NCBI RefSeq assembly: GCF_001612965.1
Contig: NZ_BDBL01000010.1
Location: 1-64,000, forward strand
Source of the DNA: Nocardia kruczakiae NBRC 101016
GTDB lineage: Bacteria; Actinomycetota; Actinomycetes; Mycobacteriales; Mycobacteriaceae
Direction of reading: 5' to 3'
Length of the DNA stretch: 64,000 nucleotides
A program made the translations under genes and the position numbers. Shown here piece by piece: positions 27,474 through 36,181 of this stretch (the stretch's first letter is position 1; each line of letters opens with the position of its first letter). Below the pieces are notes generated by a model that was not told where the DNA came from, did no database searches, and worked only from the letters and a program-made list of their open reading frames with translations.

Positions 27474-27794
27474 TCACGCCGCGGGGTCGGTCGGCATCTT
27501 CAGCAGATGGCCACCGATATCCGCCAGCAGCTCCAGCTTCCCACCCAATGCGGAAACGTATGCGGCGAGAGCTTCAACCGTCGCGACTTCACCATGCTCG
27601 ATCTGCGACACCCGCCCCGGGCTGACACCCATGATCTCGGCCAAACCTGCCTGCGTGAACCCCAGCCGCTTCCGCTCCTCGGCAAGCTGGTGGCCCCACT
27701 GCTCGGCCATGATCGACCGACGACGACGCGCCGCTTCTTCTTCGCCCACACGGCGGCGATAGCCTTCGCGATCCCACTTGGAGAAGCTACTCAT
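27474..27794 (-). CDS. XRE-family antitoxin of a HigBA-like pair (106 aa)
   Basis: A charged N-terminal helix (residues ~1-30) precedes a Cro/C1-type helix-turn-helix (AEERKRLGFTQAGLAEIMGV then SPGRVSQIEHGEVATVEALA) and a short C-terminal helix-strand. This is the usual antitoxin of a RelE/HigB-type toxin placed after it in a toxin-first order: the ATG overlaps the toxin stop by four bases (ATGA). The product should bind its own promoter and neutralise the toxin. The frame extends upstream to 28034 but there only mirrors the toxin gene. The toxin N-terminus is abnormal, so this antitoxin may be an orphan regulator. Confidence 0.85.
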   Translation of the reverse strand: MSSFSKWDREGYRRRVGEEEAARRRRSIMAEQWGHQLAEERKRLGFTQAGLAEIMGVSPGRVSQIEHGEVATVEALAAYVSALGGKLELLADIGGHLLKMPTDPAA

Positions 27795-27982
27795 CGCCTG
27801 TCCTCCTCTGCCCGTTCCTTCAAATACACGCGGTACAGCTCTTCCGCGTGCGGAATCGCCTGCTCGTACCAGCTCTTCCACTGCCCGGTCTTGTCGCCGC
27901 CGGTCAGCAAGATGGCCGACCGCCATGGGTCGAACGCGAACAGCACACGAATCATCGTCTGTCTCGGCCGTAACTCCTTCAA
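27791..27982 (-). pseudogene. RelE/HigB-type toxin, C-terminal part only (63 aa from a TTG)
   Basis: The visible part is the C-terminal half of a RelE/HigB mRNA interferase: NLKELRPRQ, IRVLFAFDPWRSAILLTGGD and a basic C-terminal helix. The frame is open upstream to beyond 28190 and reads LVDTLTGSQLANLKELRP as expected, but before this the usual first strand and helices are replaced by unrelated sequence and there is no ATG or GTG start. Only a TTG at 27982 is available. The likely cause is loss or replacement of the 5' end, perhaps when the neighbouring Fic gene and its operator arrived. A shorter active form cannot be excluded. Confidence 0.6.
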
Positions 27983-28175
27983 GTTGGCAAGTTGCGAACC
28001 GGTCAGTGTGTCGACGAGTTCTTCCGGGCCCCAATGCGCTCTCAGCGGAAGGTCGTTGCCGACCTCGGCTCGAGATACCGCGACGAGCGGGGTGTCGATC
28101 TCCGTGCCGGGTGCCGACCCTTCATTCGGTCTGAAGCGCGACGTCGTCGCCCAGGTAAGTCGGATTAGACCGCCC

Positions 28176-28228
28176 GCTATTCCGAGTTTAAGATGAAACT
28201 CGGAATAAGAGGACTGCTATTCCGAGTT
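28176..28228 (+). promoter_or_regulatory. Operator array in front of the Fic gene
   Basis: A perfect inverted repeat ATTCCGAGTTT-N6-AAACTCGGAAT (28179-28206) is followed by a third copy of the half-site. GCTATTCCGAGTT occurs as an exact 13-base direct repeat at 28176-28188 and 28216-28228. TAAGAT inside the dyad (28189-28194) would serve as a -10 box. GGAGGAG follows before the Fic ATG. The layout indicates strong repression of fic; the winged-helix part of the Fic protein is the obvious candidate regulator. Confidence 0.7.
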
Positions 28229-28239
28229 ACGGAGGAGCT

Positions 28240-29436
28240 ATGGCAGACGCAGGCTGGCCCCCGCACGAGCGCCGGGTGGTCCCGTGGCACCAACAGTTCA
28301 GGGGCGGGACCCGCGACGACCGGACAGTGCGAGAAGTCGCGGTCAGCCTCCCCCCGTTTATCGCAGACTCCGAGGTTCAACTGCCCTCGCGCCTCTCCGT
28401 GGACATGGAAGCGGCGTTGCAGGAAATTACCGCACTCGACGCCGAGCACCCGGCTGTACTCGGTGCTCTCGGCACTCTTCTGCTGCGGACCGAATGTGTT
28501 GCCTCATCCCGGATCGAGGAGATCGACGCTGCGGTCGACGACTATGCCCGAGCGCTGCACGGCGTGAAAGCCAACCCATCGGCCACGTCGATGGTCGCCG
28601 CTACGACTGCCACCGACGTACTTCTGACCAAGGTCACCAGCACCCGGAGAATCGAACTGGCCGACCTGACGGCCGCTCACTACGAACTCATGCGGGACGA
28701 CTCGACGGACGGCGACTACGCCGGACGCGTTCGCGACATGCAGAACTGGATCGGAGGCAGCAAGTACTCCCCACGCGACGCCCTGTATGTTCCTCCGCCG
28801 CCGGAAACCGTCGATGAATACCTGCAAGACCTCATCAGGTACGCCAACCGGGACGATATCCCCGCACTGGCTCAAGCTGCGATCGCGCATGCCCAGTTCG
28901 AATCCATCCACCCGTTCACCGATGGCAACGGCCGTATCGGTCGAGCGCTCATCAACAGCGTGCTCCGGCGGCGAGCTGTGACGAATACGGTTGTGGTTCC
29001 GTTGGCCTCGGCACTTGTAGCCCACCGGGATCGCTACTTCGACGATCTGTCCGCGTACCGCAGCGGCGACCCGGAACCCTTGATGAACTCGTTCACAGCC
29101 GGTTCACGCATAGCTGCCTCTCAATCCCGCAAGACCGCAAGTTATCTCGCCGCCATTCCAGAACAGTGGCGCGAGTTGACAGGTCCGGTCCGCAGCCACA
29201 GCGCAGCCGCCAAGATCATGGCGTCGTTGATCGCCATGCCGGTCATCACCGCGGAAGACGTCTCGGACCGGTTCCAGCTCAGCACGAGCAGTAGTTACGC
29301 CGCCATCGATAGGCTGCACGAGGCGGGAGTCCTGCGCCCCCTGACGAATCGGAAGAGGGAACAGGTATGGGGTGCCGGTCTCGTCCTCGACGAACTGGAC
29401 GCGCTCGGCGCACGAATCAAGAAGGCGGCAACCTGA
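28240..29436 (+). CDS. Fic/DOC family AMP-transferase with C-terminal winged helix (398 aa)
   Basis: The full Fic motif HPFTDGNGRIGR lies near residue 225, so the catalytic histidine and the ATP-binding loop are intact. Upstream, near residue 89, SSRIEE resembles the inhibitory helix motif (S/T)xxxE(G/N), with Glu in the last position, implying self-inhibition as in class II Fic proteins. The last ~80 residues form a winged helix (ITAEDVSDRFQLSTSSSYAA), which can bind DNA. The family transfers AMP to hydroxyl groups of target proteins. GGAGGAG precedes the ATG. The operator array upstream suggests autoregulation. It sits inside the BREX cargo, opposite in strand to the pgl genes. Confidence 0.9.
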   Translation: MADAGWPPHERRVVPWHQQFRGGTRDDRTVREVAVSLPPFIADSEVQLPSRLSVDMEAALQEITALDAEHPAVLGALGTLLLRTECVASSRIEEIDAAVDDYARALHGVKANPSATSMVAATTATDVLLTKVTSTRRIELADLTAAHYELMRDDSTDGDYAGRVRDMQNWIGGSKYSPRDALYVPPPPETVDEYLQDLIRYANRDDIPALAQAAIAHAQFESIHPFTDGNGRIGRALINSVLRRRAVTNTVVVPLASALVAHRDRYFDDLSAYRSGDPEPLMNSFTAGSRIAASQSRKTASYLAAIPEQWRELTGPVRSHSAAAKIMASLIAMPVITAEDVSDRFQLSTSSSYAAIDRLHEAGVLRPLTNRKREQVWGAGLVLDELDALGARIKKAAT

Positions 29437-29596
29437 GCCGTTGCTTCGCGTGACGCCGTCGAGGCCACAGGTTTCGCAGGTAGGTCACGGCCCACGGGCC
29501 GGCCGGCGACATAGACCGCGTCTCCCGATAGACGTGGATCGATCGGCTCCGCGGCGCAGTTCACGGAGCTGGCCGCCGCGGGGCAGTCGCGGCGAA

Positions 29597-29689
29597 TTAT
29601 GGTTTGTCTCCTCGTTCGGGCAGCATGACGGCCAGAATCAGCACGGCCAGTGGCAGACCGATCGCAACGACGAGTCCGAGTGTGATCAC
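29597..29689 (-). CDS. 30-aa single-span membrane peptide
   Basis: The GTG at 29689 overlaps the stop of the upstream gene (GTGA). The product is 30 aa: a hydrophobic helix of about 22 residues (LGLVVAIGLPLAVLILAVML) and a charged tail (PERGDKP). Such coupled small membrane peptides are typical of real genes rather than chance, but I know no family for it. It could be a membrane-acting peptide or an anchor for the upstream protein. Confidence 0.5.
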   Translation of the reverse strand: MITLGLVVAIGLPLAVLILAVMLPERGDKP

Positions 29690-30009
29690 AGCTCGCGCCC
29701 CGTCCCTGGGGTGGCGGCCGGCAGCTTGGGATATGTCCGTGTGCCCGTGATGAGGTCGGTGACCTGGGTGATCGCCCACCATGGCGAGTCGACCTCGAGA
29801 GTGTCGAGGTGTGGAATCACGACCGCGTCCGCAGCGTATTCATAGGCATGTTGGGCGGCGATCAGTGCGGCCAGGACGGCGAGGGCGTCGGTGTGCACGG
29901 TGTAGACGACTTCCAGTCGGTGCTGCCGAGTCAGTGTCTCGTACGTGTCCGGATCATGGTCGCTGTGCAGCAGAGCAATCGCTCGCCGTGATGTGCTCGG
30001 TTCTGTCAA
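29686..30009 (-). CDS. Small hypothetical protein, possibly of resolvase-like fold (107 aa)
   Basis: The TTG at 30009 is preceded by GGAGGG at nine bases, which decides the start; the frame is open to 30054. The alternating pattern (RAIALLHSD, RLEVVYTVHTD, ADAVVIPHLDTLE) resembles the N-terminal fold of serine recombinases, but the catalytic serine and arginine motifs are absent, so it would not cut DNA. It is coupled to the 30-aa membrane peptide. I do not recognise the family with certainty. Confidence 0.55.
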   Translation of the reverse strand: MTEPSTSRRAIALLHSDHDPDTYETLTRQHRLEVVYTVHTDALAVLAALIAAQHAYEYAADAVVIPHLDTLEVDSPWWAITQVTDLITGTRTYPKLPAATPGTGREL

Positions 30010-30070
30010 AGTGCTTGTCCCTCCGCGTATCGACGTGCCGCGATCGAACGGCACGGGCTCGGGCTGGTGG

Positions 30071-30421
30071 TCACTGGTGGGCTTCGATGTACTGAGCTGC
30101 GAGGCGGAATCGGGCGCAGTTGTGGGTAGCGTGGTCGGCCATCACATGCGTCGCGTGCGCACGCCCGCGGACGGGCGCGGCACTCTTGCACGCTGCCGGA
30201 GGACTCAGGTGACGGAGGCCGGCCGCGACGCGCTCCAAGAGGTCGATATTCCTTGTGTGCCAGAGCCGCAACGTGGCCGCCATCGACTGGTTGTGGGTGC
30301 GCCGGGTGGGGAGCTTCGGTAGTTGCCGGTTCGAGTGATCTTCGGCCGGGTCGGTGCCGGTGGCGGTCGGATCCACGCTTGCCGGTTCGCGGTTGCTGGT
30401 ATCGGTTGCGGGCGTTGGCAT
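30071..30421 (-). CDS. Hypothetical protein (116 aa)
   Basis: GGAG lies eight bases before the ATG. The first ~45 residues are Pro/Thr/Asn-rich and probably disordered; two helices follow (LWHTRNIDLLERVAAGLRHL and HVMADHATHNCARFRLAAQY). No known family. It reads in the same direction as the 107-aa gene, 61 bases upstream of it, and is divergent from the XRE-TPR gene, so it may be under that regulator's control. Confidence 0.5.
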   Translation of the reverse strand: MPTPATDTSNREPASVDPTATGTDPAEDHSNRQLPKLPTRRTHNQSMAATLRLWHTRNIDLLERVAAGLRHLSPPAACKSAAPVRGRAHATHVMADHATHNCARFRLAAQYIEAHQ

Positions 30422-30523
30422 TCGGGCGGCTCCGGTTCCTTGTGACGAAGGCTGAACGGCACCTTCGCTGGTCTGCGATGATTGGTCTCAGCTTTGCCGT
30501 GTTGACGCATTCGAAGGACTCAC

Positions 30524-30542
30524 CGAACTCGTACGGAGTTCG
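30524..30542 (+). promoter_or_regulatory. Inverted repeat in the divergent promoter of the XRE-TPR gene
   Basis: A perfect dyad CGAACTC-N5-GAGTTCG lies 39 bases before the XRE-TPR start and about 100 bases from the start of the divergent 116-aa gene. A direct repeat of GTACTG follows (30542-30558). It is well placed as the operator for the XRE regulator; no clear -35/-10 pair was found. Confidence 0.45.
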
Positions 30543-30580
30543 TACTGTGGCGGTACTGCAGGAGGGGAGAACGCCGAGAA

Positions 30581-31909
30581 ATGACGATCATTACCTGGAC
30601 GGGGCTCGAGGTCGCTGCGCTGCGAGCAGCGTTGCGGGACACGCAGGTTCAGTTCGCAGACCGGATCGGATGCTCTGTCGAGGCGGTCGGTAAATGGGAA
30701 CGCCGGGGTGCGGATATCGCCTTGGGTGCGAAGTACTCCGAGTGCATGGACACCGCGTGCGGGCGCCTTAACGACGAGCAGCGGGCGCGCTTCGATGCAG
30801 TACTGCATCAGGAACGGCAAAACGAGTTCGCTGGCGTCCCCAAGCAACTTCCCGAGGTCTCGCGCGTTTGCTCGCGGTCATCCGCGGTAACGACCTGGCC
30901 GAGTGGCGGTGAAGTTTCGGATAGCTCATATCATGTTTCGCACGATGACGGTATTTCTGCTTTGCGGCGAACGCTGATGGGATGCATCCCGGATGTACCG
31001 CCAGCCAGGCATTTCGAGATCGCAGCTGCGGTGGCGAATGTATGGCACTTGTTCTTCTCGGCCCGTCTCGGCGAATTGGAGCAGGTGCTTCCTACCGCTC
31101 TGGCCGGTGCGTATAACGCCGTCGAGGAGACAACGGGCGAGAAACGCCGTCAGGTTCAAGTTTTGCTGGCGCAACTGCTGCATGCAGCCTCCAATCTGCT
31201 TGGCTACATGGCACATACGGACTTGGCAGCACTCGCGCTCTTCCGTGCGGAGTCATTGACCGGGGCGAGTGGGGATGAGCTGACACGGGCCGCCATCAGA
31301 GGTTCGCAATCGTGGCTTCTGACGAAATGTGGCCTGTACGACGATGCCGTCGTGTGCGCGGAGGATGCTGCTGCCGAGATCGAGCCGCGGTTGTCGACAG
31401 CCACGCCGCGCCATATCTCGATCTGGGGAGAGCTTCTGTGTTACGCGGCATTCGCGGCTTCTCTCACCGGGGATTATTGTGAACCACGGCGATATCTCCG
31501 CCTGTGCGAGTCTGCGGGGACGCTGCTGGACGACGAGTATTGCAGCAGACCTGAGGTGTCCAATGTTTTCGGTCGAAGCTCGGCCGCCAGCTTCGGCATG
31601 ATCAACGAGATCGGAGCAAATCGGCCGCGTGAAGCTCTGGAACTTGCTGCGGTCATCACCTGCGGTAACACAGGGATTCCGCCCACGCTGTTGAGTCGTA
31701 GGCTGGTGAATGTCGCACAGGCGCAGATCGGGACCCGAGATGATGCCGGGGCCGTGGACACGCTTCACAAAGCATGCGCGATGGCTCCGGAATTCGTTCG
31801 CCACATTCCGCTGGCTCATTCGCTGACCGATGACCTGCTGTCCCGTCGGAGCAACCTGATCACCAATGGTCTTGGCGGGGTTGCCGCACATCTCGGTTCG
31901 TTCACATGA
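30581..31909 (+). CDS. XRE-type regulator with TPR-like C-terminus (442 aa)
   Basis: Residues ~5-45 form an HTH of XRE type (LEVAALRAALRDTQVQFADR then IGCSVEAVGKWERRG). From ~130 on the protein is an array of helical pairs typical of tetratricopeptide repeats (for example LFRAESLTGASGDELTRAAI). Actinobacterial proteins of this plan act as regulators of differentiation, secondary metabolism or mobile elements, sensing a peptide or protein through the TPR part. GGGGAG precedes the ATG at 13 bases. The SGNH hydrolase gene follows after 16 bases and should be co-transcribed. The target is unknown. Confidence 0.8.
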   Translation: MTIITWTGLEVAALRAALRDTQVQFADRIGCSVEAVGKWERRGADIALGAKYSECMDTACGRLNDEQRARFDAVLHQERQNEFAGVPKQLPEVSRVCSRSSAVTTWPSGGEVSDSSYHVSHDDGISALRRTLMGCIPDVPPARHFEIAAAVANVWHLFFSARLGELEQVLPTALAGAYNAVEETTGEKRRQVQVLLAQLLHAASNLLGYMAHTDLAALALFRAESLTGASGDELTRAAIRGSQSWLLTKCGLYDDAVVCAEDAAAEIEPRLSTATPRHISIWGELLCYAAFAASLTGDYCEPRRYLRLCESAGTLLDDEYCSRPEVSNVFGRSSAASFGMINEIGANRPREALELAAVITCGNTGIPPTLLSRRLVNVAQAQIGTRDDAGAVDTLHKACAMAPEFVRHIPLAHSLTDDLLSRRSNLITNGLGGVAAHLGSFT

Positions 31910-31925
31910 CCGTTAGGAACTGACC

Positions 31926-32591
31926 TTGATCGTCAATCCCTCCGCTCTTACCGTCCTGTGTTTCGGGGATTCCAACACCTTCGGCCAGCCCTCCGAGGGG
32001 CGCGGCCGATGGCCGGCCGACGTGCGCTGGACCGGGCAGCTGCAGCAAGTATTGGGGGTCGGCTACTCGATAATCGAGGAAGGCCTCGGTGGCCGGACCA
32101 CCGATCTCGACGACCCTGATCGAGATGACCGCAATGGCCGCAAGTACTTCCAACCCTGCCTTCGAAGCCACTCGCCCTTGGACATGGTGGTCATCATGCT
32201 GGGGAACAACGATTTGAAAACCAAGTTCGGTCGCGACGTAGGCGCCGTCGCCACCGCGCTAGATGGGTATATCGACGACATTGAGCACGCTGCGTGGACG
32301 CGTAACGGTGGCGCCCCGGCGGTACTGCTGGTCAGTCCGATCCACGTCGACCCCGACCAGCCTGGGTTCGCCGAGCAAAGTTCCGAATACGGCGTCGAAT
32401 CCGTCCGCAAGTCACGCGAACTGGCCGGTGCGATACGCCGGGTGGCGGATGAACGTCGGGCATTGTTCGTGGACGCGGCTACCGTTGCGCGGTCAGGCAC
32501 CGATGGCGTGCATTTGAGCCGTGGCTCGCACCAACGGCTTGCGGAACTGATCGCCCGGGAAATACGAGACTGCCATCGTCCCTCTTCGTAA
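31926..32591 (+). CDS. SGNH/GDSL hydrolase (221 aa)
   Basis: Block I is LCFGDSNTFG with the nucleophile serine, block III is VIMLGNNDLKTKF with the oxyanion-hole asparagine, and block V is DGVHLSRGSH with catalytic Asp and His. The set is complete, so an esterase/lipase-type activity is expected; the natural substrate is unknown. There is no signal peptide, so it is cytoplasmic. It starts with TTG 16 bases after the XRE-TPR gene. Similar aryl-esterase-like hydrolases exist outside defence loci, so a link to BREX is not implied. Confidence 0.85.
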   Translation: MIVNPSALTVLCFGDSNTFGQPSEGRGRWPADVRWTGQLQQVLGVGYSIIEEGLGGRTTDLDDPDRDDRNGRKYFQPCLRSHSPLDMVVIMLGNNDLKTKFGRDVGAVATALDGYIDDIEHAAWTRNGGAPAVLLVSPIHVDPDQPGFAEQSSEYGVESVRKSRELAGAIRRVADERRALFVDAATVARSGTDGVHLSRGSHQRLAELIAREIRDCHRPSS

Positions 32592-32622
32592 TTGCTGGGC
32601 TCGTACCGGTGATGGGGATTTC

Positions 32623-35600
32623 TCAACTCCAACCTGGCAAGGCTTCGAGCATGGCTTTCCGCTCGGCGGATAGGTTCGTTCTCCCTGCCCGTTGTTCTCT
32701 CACCCAATTGCCGAGCCTAACCCCGTCCTGGACATAGACATCGGGGACGCTCGCGTGTCCTTCGCGGTCGACAAACTTCTTCAGAAGGGCAAACTTTTGA
32801 TTCCACACATAGTCTGACTTCTTACCCCAGAACCAGCCTGGAATCGCATCCAATAGCGCCCTCCTCTGCGGTGTGAGTTTCATATGTTCACTCCGCCGGA
32901 GTCGCGTCCACTGCCCGAGTTTCAACCCGTTCTCTACGTAGTTCACCGGGACATTGGTGTGCCCCTCTCTGATGGCGAAATTCCGCAGCAGTTCGAGGTT
33001 TTCCATCCAGGAGTCCTCAGTGGAGTTCCAGCTCCAGCCCGGGACGGCTTCCAGCCTCATTCTGCGTTCCGAGCTCATCGTTCCCTGGCTTGCCCGCTGC
33101 TCCCCAACCCATCCACCGAGCTTCACTATGCCCTCAACGTGTTCGCCGGGGACACGTGCGTGCCCCTCGCGATCGGCATACCGAACTAGGGCGCCGTACC
33201 CGCGCTCCCACGCCGCAGCGTGCGGGTCCCACGCCCACCCAGGCGTGGCCTCCAACCGTGCACGCCGCTCAGCACCGATTTCTTCTTTCCTGTTTCGCTG
33301 CTCGTTGACCCACGATCCTAGCTTGATGCCTTCTTCGAGGTGTCCCTGCGAAACCAGTGCATGCCCTTCCCTCCGCTGGAACTGTTGCAGCAGTGCAAAT
33401 TTGCGGTCCCACATGTCTGACCGTGCGTCCCAGCTCCAGCCCGGGAGAGCCTCAAGGCGCTTCCTCTGTTCAACGGTGAGCTTGTTCCGAACGCTACGCT
33501 GGTGTGTTACCCACCTGCCCAACTGAACACCGTTCTCACGATGTGACGTGGGGACACGAGAATGGCCTTCACGTTCAGCGAACTTCACCAGCTCGGCGTA
33601 TGAATTCTCCCAGCGATCGGCGAATGGGTTCCACGACCATCCCGGGAGATCTTCCAACAATGCCACCCGTTCGGGGGACAACTCCTTTCGGTTCCTTCGT
33701 TGAACCGCCACCCATGTCCCAAGGTTTAACCCGTTCTCCTTGTGCCGCTGCGTGATTCGAGAGTGGCCGGTGCGTTCAGCGAACCGCTTGAGTGCGTTGT
33801 AGTTTTGCTGCCAGTTGTCCTCAAGCACGCCCCACAACCAACCCGGCAGAGCTTCGAGTTCGCGGATGCGTCGTTCAGACAGTCGTCCTTGACGAAATAG
33901 CCCACGTTGGGTGGCAACCCAACTCCGAAGGTTGTACTCGCCGACAGAGTAGGGGAACGGCACATTGGCATGACCATGATCAGCGACGAACTCATTCATC
34001 AAACCGATCCAGACGTCCCACTGATCCGAGAGAACATCCCAAGACCAGTCGGGCAGTTCTTCCAACTTGTTCCGTCGGTCATCGTTCAGCCTCCTCTTCG
34101 AGTGCAGGCCCCGCTGGACACTGGCCCACTGGCCGAGAGGAAAACCGTCCACAACGAGATCAACGGGGATCCGCGCGGTGCCATTCTCATCGGCGTATCT
34201 AACGAGCAATCCATACCGGAACTCCCATTTCGCGCTCGTCTTCTCGACCAACCGAATATCGAAGGCGCGGGCAAAATCCGCACTCACCCTGGCCGGAGCA
34301 TCGAAATGAAGCTTGTCAGGAATCCTCGGACGACCACCCTTCCTGCCGAGTTCTCGGCGTATGGTGTCGATCTGCTCGGCCAGATCCTCATCGTGCGCCC
34401 GGAGCGCATTGATGACATCCCACACCGGCTTGAAAGAGGAATCATCGAGTGCCGCTTCGGGATCCGTCTCGGTGTCGACGAATACCGGCAGGACGATTGT
34501 TCCGACGGTCTTGTCCTCAGCGAGCCGGATCGCCCGGCCGACCGCCTGCACGATATCGACCTCGCTGCGGCGGGGGTCAATGAACGCGACCCCATCGAGC
34601 GTCGGGACATCGACACCCTCCGAGAGACACCGGGCGTTCGCCAACAAGCCACGCTCTCCGACTTCAAGCTGATGTAGCCGCTGAAGTTGGACGTGACGTT
34701 GACCAGCGGTCATCTCTCCAGAGGCGTATCCGGTCCACAGCGGACCCGCCGGACGATCGTTGGCCGGCATCCACTCGATAACTTGCGGCAATTCGGCGGC
34801 GAACTCGCGGGCCCGATCAATGCGGGAATGAAAGCTGATGATCCGACGCAGATCATACCTGTGCATTGCCTTGGCCAAACCGATCTGACTCGCTAGGGAC
34901 CGAGCATCTGTGACCTGCCCCCCGCGTATGACTAGGGCGCCCTTCGCAACCCACGCCTGGTACGTCGCGTCGTCCACACCCACGATGGCAACCTGATAGT
35001 CGGTCAGGAGTTTCCTCCTGATTGCTTCTCCGAAGCTCAATCTGTGGAACACCACACCGAACCTGGTTGGATCGTCCATCGACGCGACTTCCATCTCGAC
35101 GTCCTGCGCTGCCTTCCGGACCCGCCCCGTGTGGTAACGCGGGGTCGCGGTCATGAAAAGGCGACGTCGAGCCTTGATGGCGTCAGCATCGAGAACTGTT
35201 GCAAAAACTGTGGATTCGTCACCGGCGATCCGGTGCGCCTCGTCAGCGACGACCAAGTCGAACGCGGGCAACTGCCCGAGCGCGAACGCGGCGGCGATCT
35301 GCGGAAGTGACTGATAGGTCGCGAAGACCACACGCGGCCCCGACTGCCGCCGCAGGAATGCGGCTATCTCGGCGGGCTCAGTAGTCACGGGTACACCCAG
35401 CTCGCTGGTGTGTGCAATTGCTTCGTCGGTGTTCTGGGCGACGGTCTTGTCAGAGCACACCGGCAAAGACTCGAACGCCTTCGCGCAGCGGACCCGCCAA
35501 ACCTGCATCGTCTGCTTGAGCAGTGACAGCGAAGGCAGCAGGACGAGGGTCCGCTCAGCATCTATCTTCTCCTTGATGAAAAGAGACGTGAGGGTCTTCC

Positions 35601-36171
35601 CTGTGCCGCAGGCCATGATGAGCTGTCCCCGGTCGGCAGTTTCGAATCCCTTTACAACGGCGTGCATCGCTTCTTGTTGGTAATCCCGCGGCGTGACCGG
35701 ATTCGGAGGCGGCGATGGCCGCAGGTTTGCAGGATCGCTGGGCCAGACCACATCCGATGTCAGAAGGTCACTCAAGCCCACCAAGCTGACATGCTTTTCT
35801 TGGTCGTTGATCGTCCGACGAGCGATGCTGTGAAGCTTGTCAGTAGTGGCAATCAGCAGTCGAAACGAGAAGATGGCACGGGACGACTCGGCAAGGAATT
35901 TATTCACATCGTTCTTGGTGACAGCATGATGTCGCGCATAAGCCTTGGCCTGGATCGCCCAAAGTTTTCCGTCGTGGCCCTCACCGACCAAATCGATGCC
36001 AGCGTCAGCAGCCCATCGGCCTGGCCAATCGTCCCACAACCACACCCGTCGCAGCTCGGCCTTGTACGTCGGATCATTGGTCAAAAACCATTTGCAGAGA
36101 TGCTCAAACTGCCTGCCCCGCGTTGCAGGCTTGGTGTCCAAGAGGCTAAAGAGCTCGGCGAAGGTGCCCAT
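32623..36171 (-). CDS. Mrr-like nuclease-SF2 helicase fusion with eight helicase-associated repeats (1182 aa)
   Basis: The N-terminal ~130 residues are an Mrr-like restriction domain: GRQFEHLCKWFL, then GIDLVGEG and WAIQAKAY, giving the D and QxK of a PD-(D/E)xK nuclease. An SF2 helicase follows with Walker A IMACGTGKTLT, VVADEAHR, FMTATPRYH and motif VI QAVGRAIRL (~165-570). After a linker, eight tandem ~67-residue helicase-associated repeats fill ~650-1182; each has a HxxVP-type turn, a LGxWVxxQR motif and ends in LPGWSW. The last stops right after PGWS, so it may be slightly short. The organisation resembles type III/I restriction translocases but stands without a methyltransferase. An 8-bp dyad lies directly upstream. 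Follows the OLD gene, same strand, 260 bases apart. Confidence 0.88.
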   Translation of the reverse strand: MGTFAELFSLLDTKPATRGRQFEHLCKWFLTNDPTYKAELRRVWLWDDWPGRWAADAGIDLVGEGHDGKLWAIQAKAYARHHAVTKNDVNKFLAESSRAIFSFRLLIATTDKLHSIARRTINDQEKHVSLVGLSDLLTSDVVWPSDPANLRPSPPPNPVTPRDYQQEAMHAVVKGFETADRGQLIMACGTGKTLTSLFIKEKIDAERTLVLLPSLSLLKQTMQVWRVRCAKAFESLPVCSDKTVAQNTDEAIAHTSELGVPVTTEPAEIAAFLRRQSGPRVVFATYQSLPQIAAAFALGQLPAFDLVVADEAHRIAGDESTVFATVLDADAIKARRRLFMTATPRYHTGRVRKAAQDVEMEVASMDDPTRFGVVFHRLSFGEAIRRKLLTDYQVAIVGVDDATYQAWVAKGALVIRGGQVTDARSLASQIGLAKAMHRYDLRRIISFHSRIDRAREFAAELPQVIEWMPANDRPAGPLWTGYASGEMTAGQRHVQLQRLHQLEVGERGLLANARCLSEGVDVPTLDGVAFIDPRRSEVDIVQAVGRAIRLAEDKTVGTIVLPVFVDTETDPEAALDDSSFKPVWDVINALRAHDEDLAEQIDTIRRELGRKGGRPRIPDKLHFDAPARVSADFARAFDIRLVEKTSAKWEFRYGLLVRYADENGTARIPVDLVVDGFPLGQWASVQRGLHSKRRLNDDRRNKLEELPDWSWDVLSDQWDVWIGLMNEFVADHGHANVPFPYSVGEYNLRSWVATQRGLFRQGRLSERRIRELEALPGWLWGVLEDNWQQNYNALKRFAERTGHSRITQRHKENGLNLGTWVAVQRRNRKELSPERVALLEDLPGWSWNPFADRWENSYAELVKFAEREGHSRVPTSHRENGVQLGRWVTHQRSVRNKLTVEQRKRLEALPGWSWDARSDMWDRKFALLQQFQRREGHALVSQGHLEEGIKLGSWVNEQRNRKEEIGAERRARLEATPGWAWDPHAAAWERGYGALVRYADREGHARVPGEHVEGIVKLGGWVGEQRASQGTMSSERRMRLEAVPGWSWNSTEDSWMENLELLRNFAIREGHTNVPVNYVENGLKLGQWTRLRRSEHMKLTPQRRALLDAIPGWFWGKKSDYVWNQKFALLKKFVDREGHASVPDVYVQDGVRLGNWVREQRAGRTNLSAERKAMLEALPGWS

Positions 36172-36181
36172 GGTGTCTCAC

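Noticed and set aside
29686..30009. Active serine recombinase, marking an integrated element
   Set aside because: The catalytic serine and arginine motifs are absent and no attachment sites were seen.
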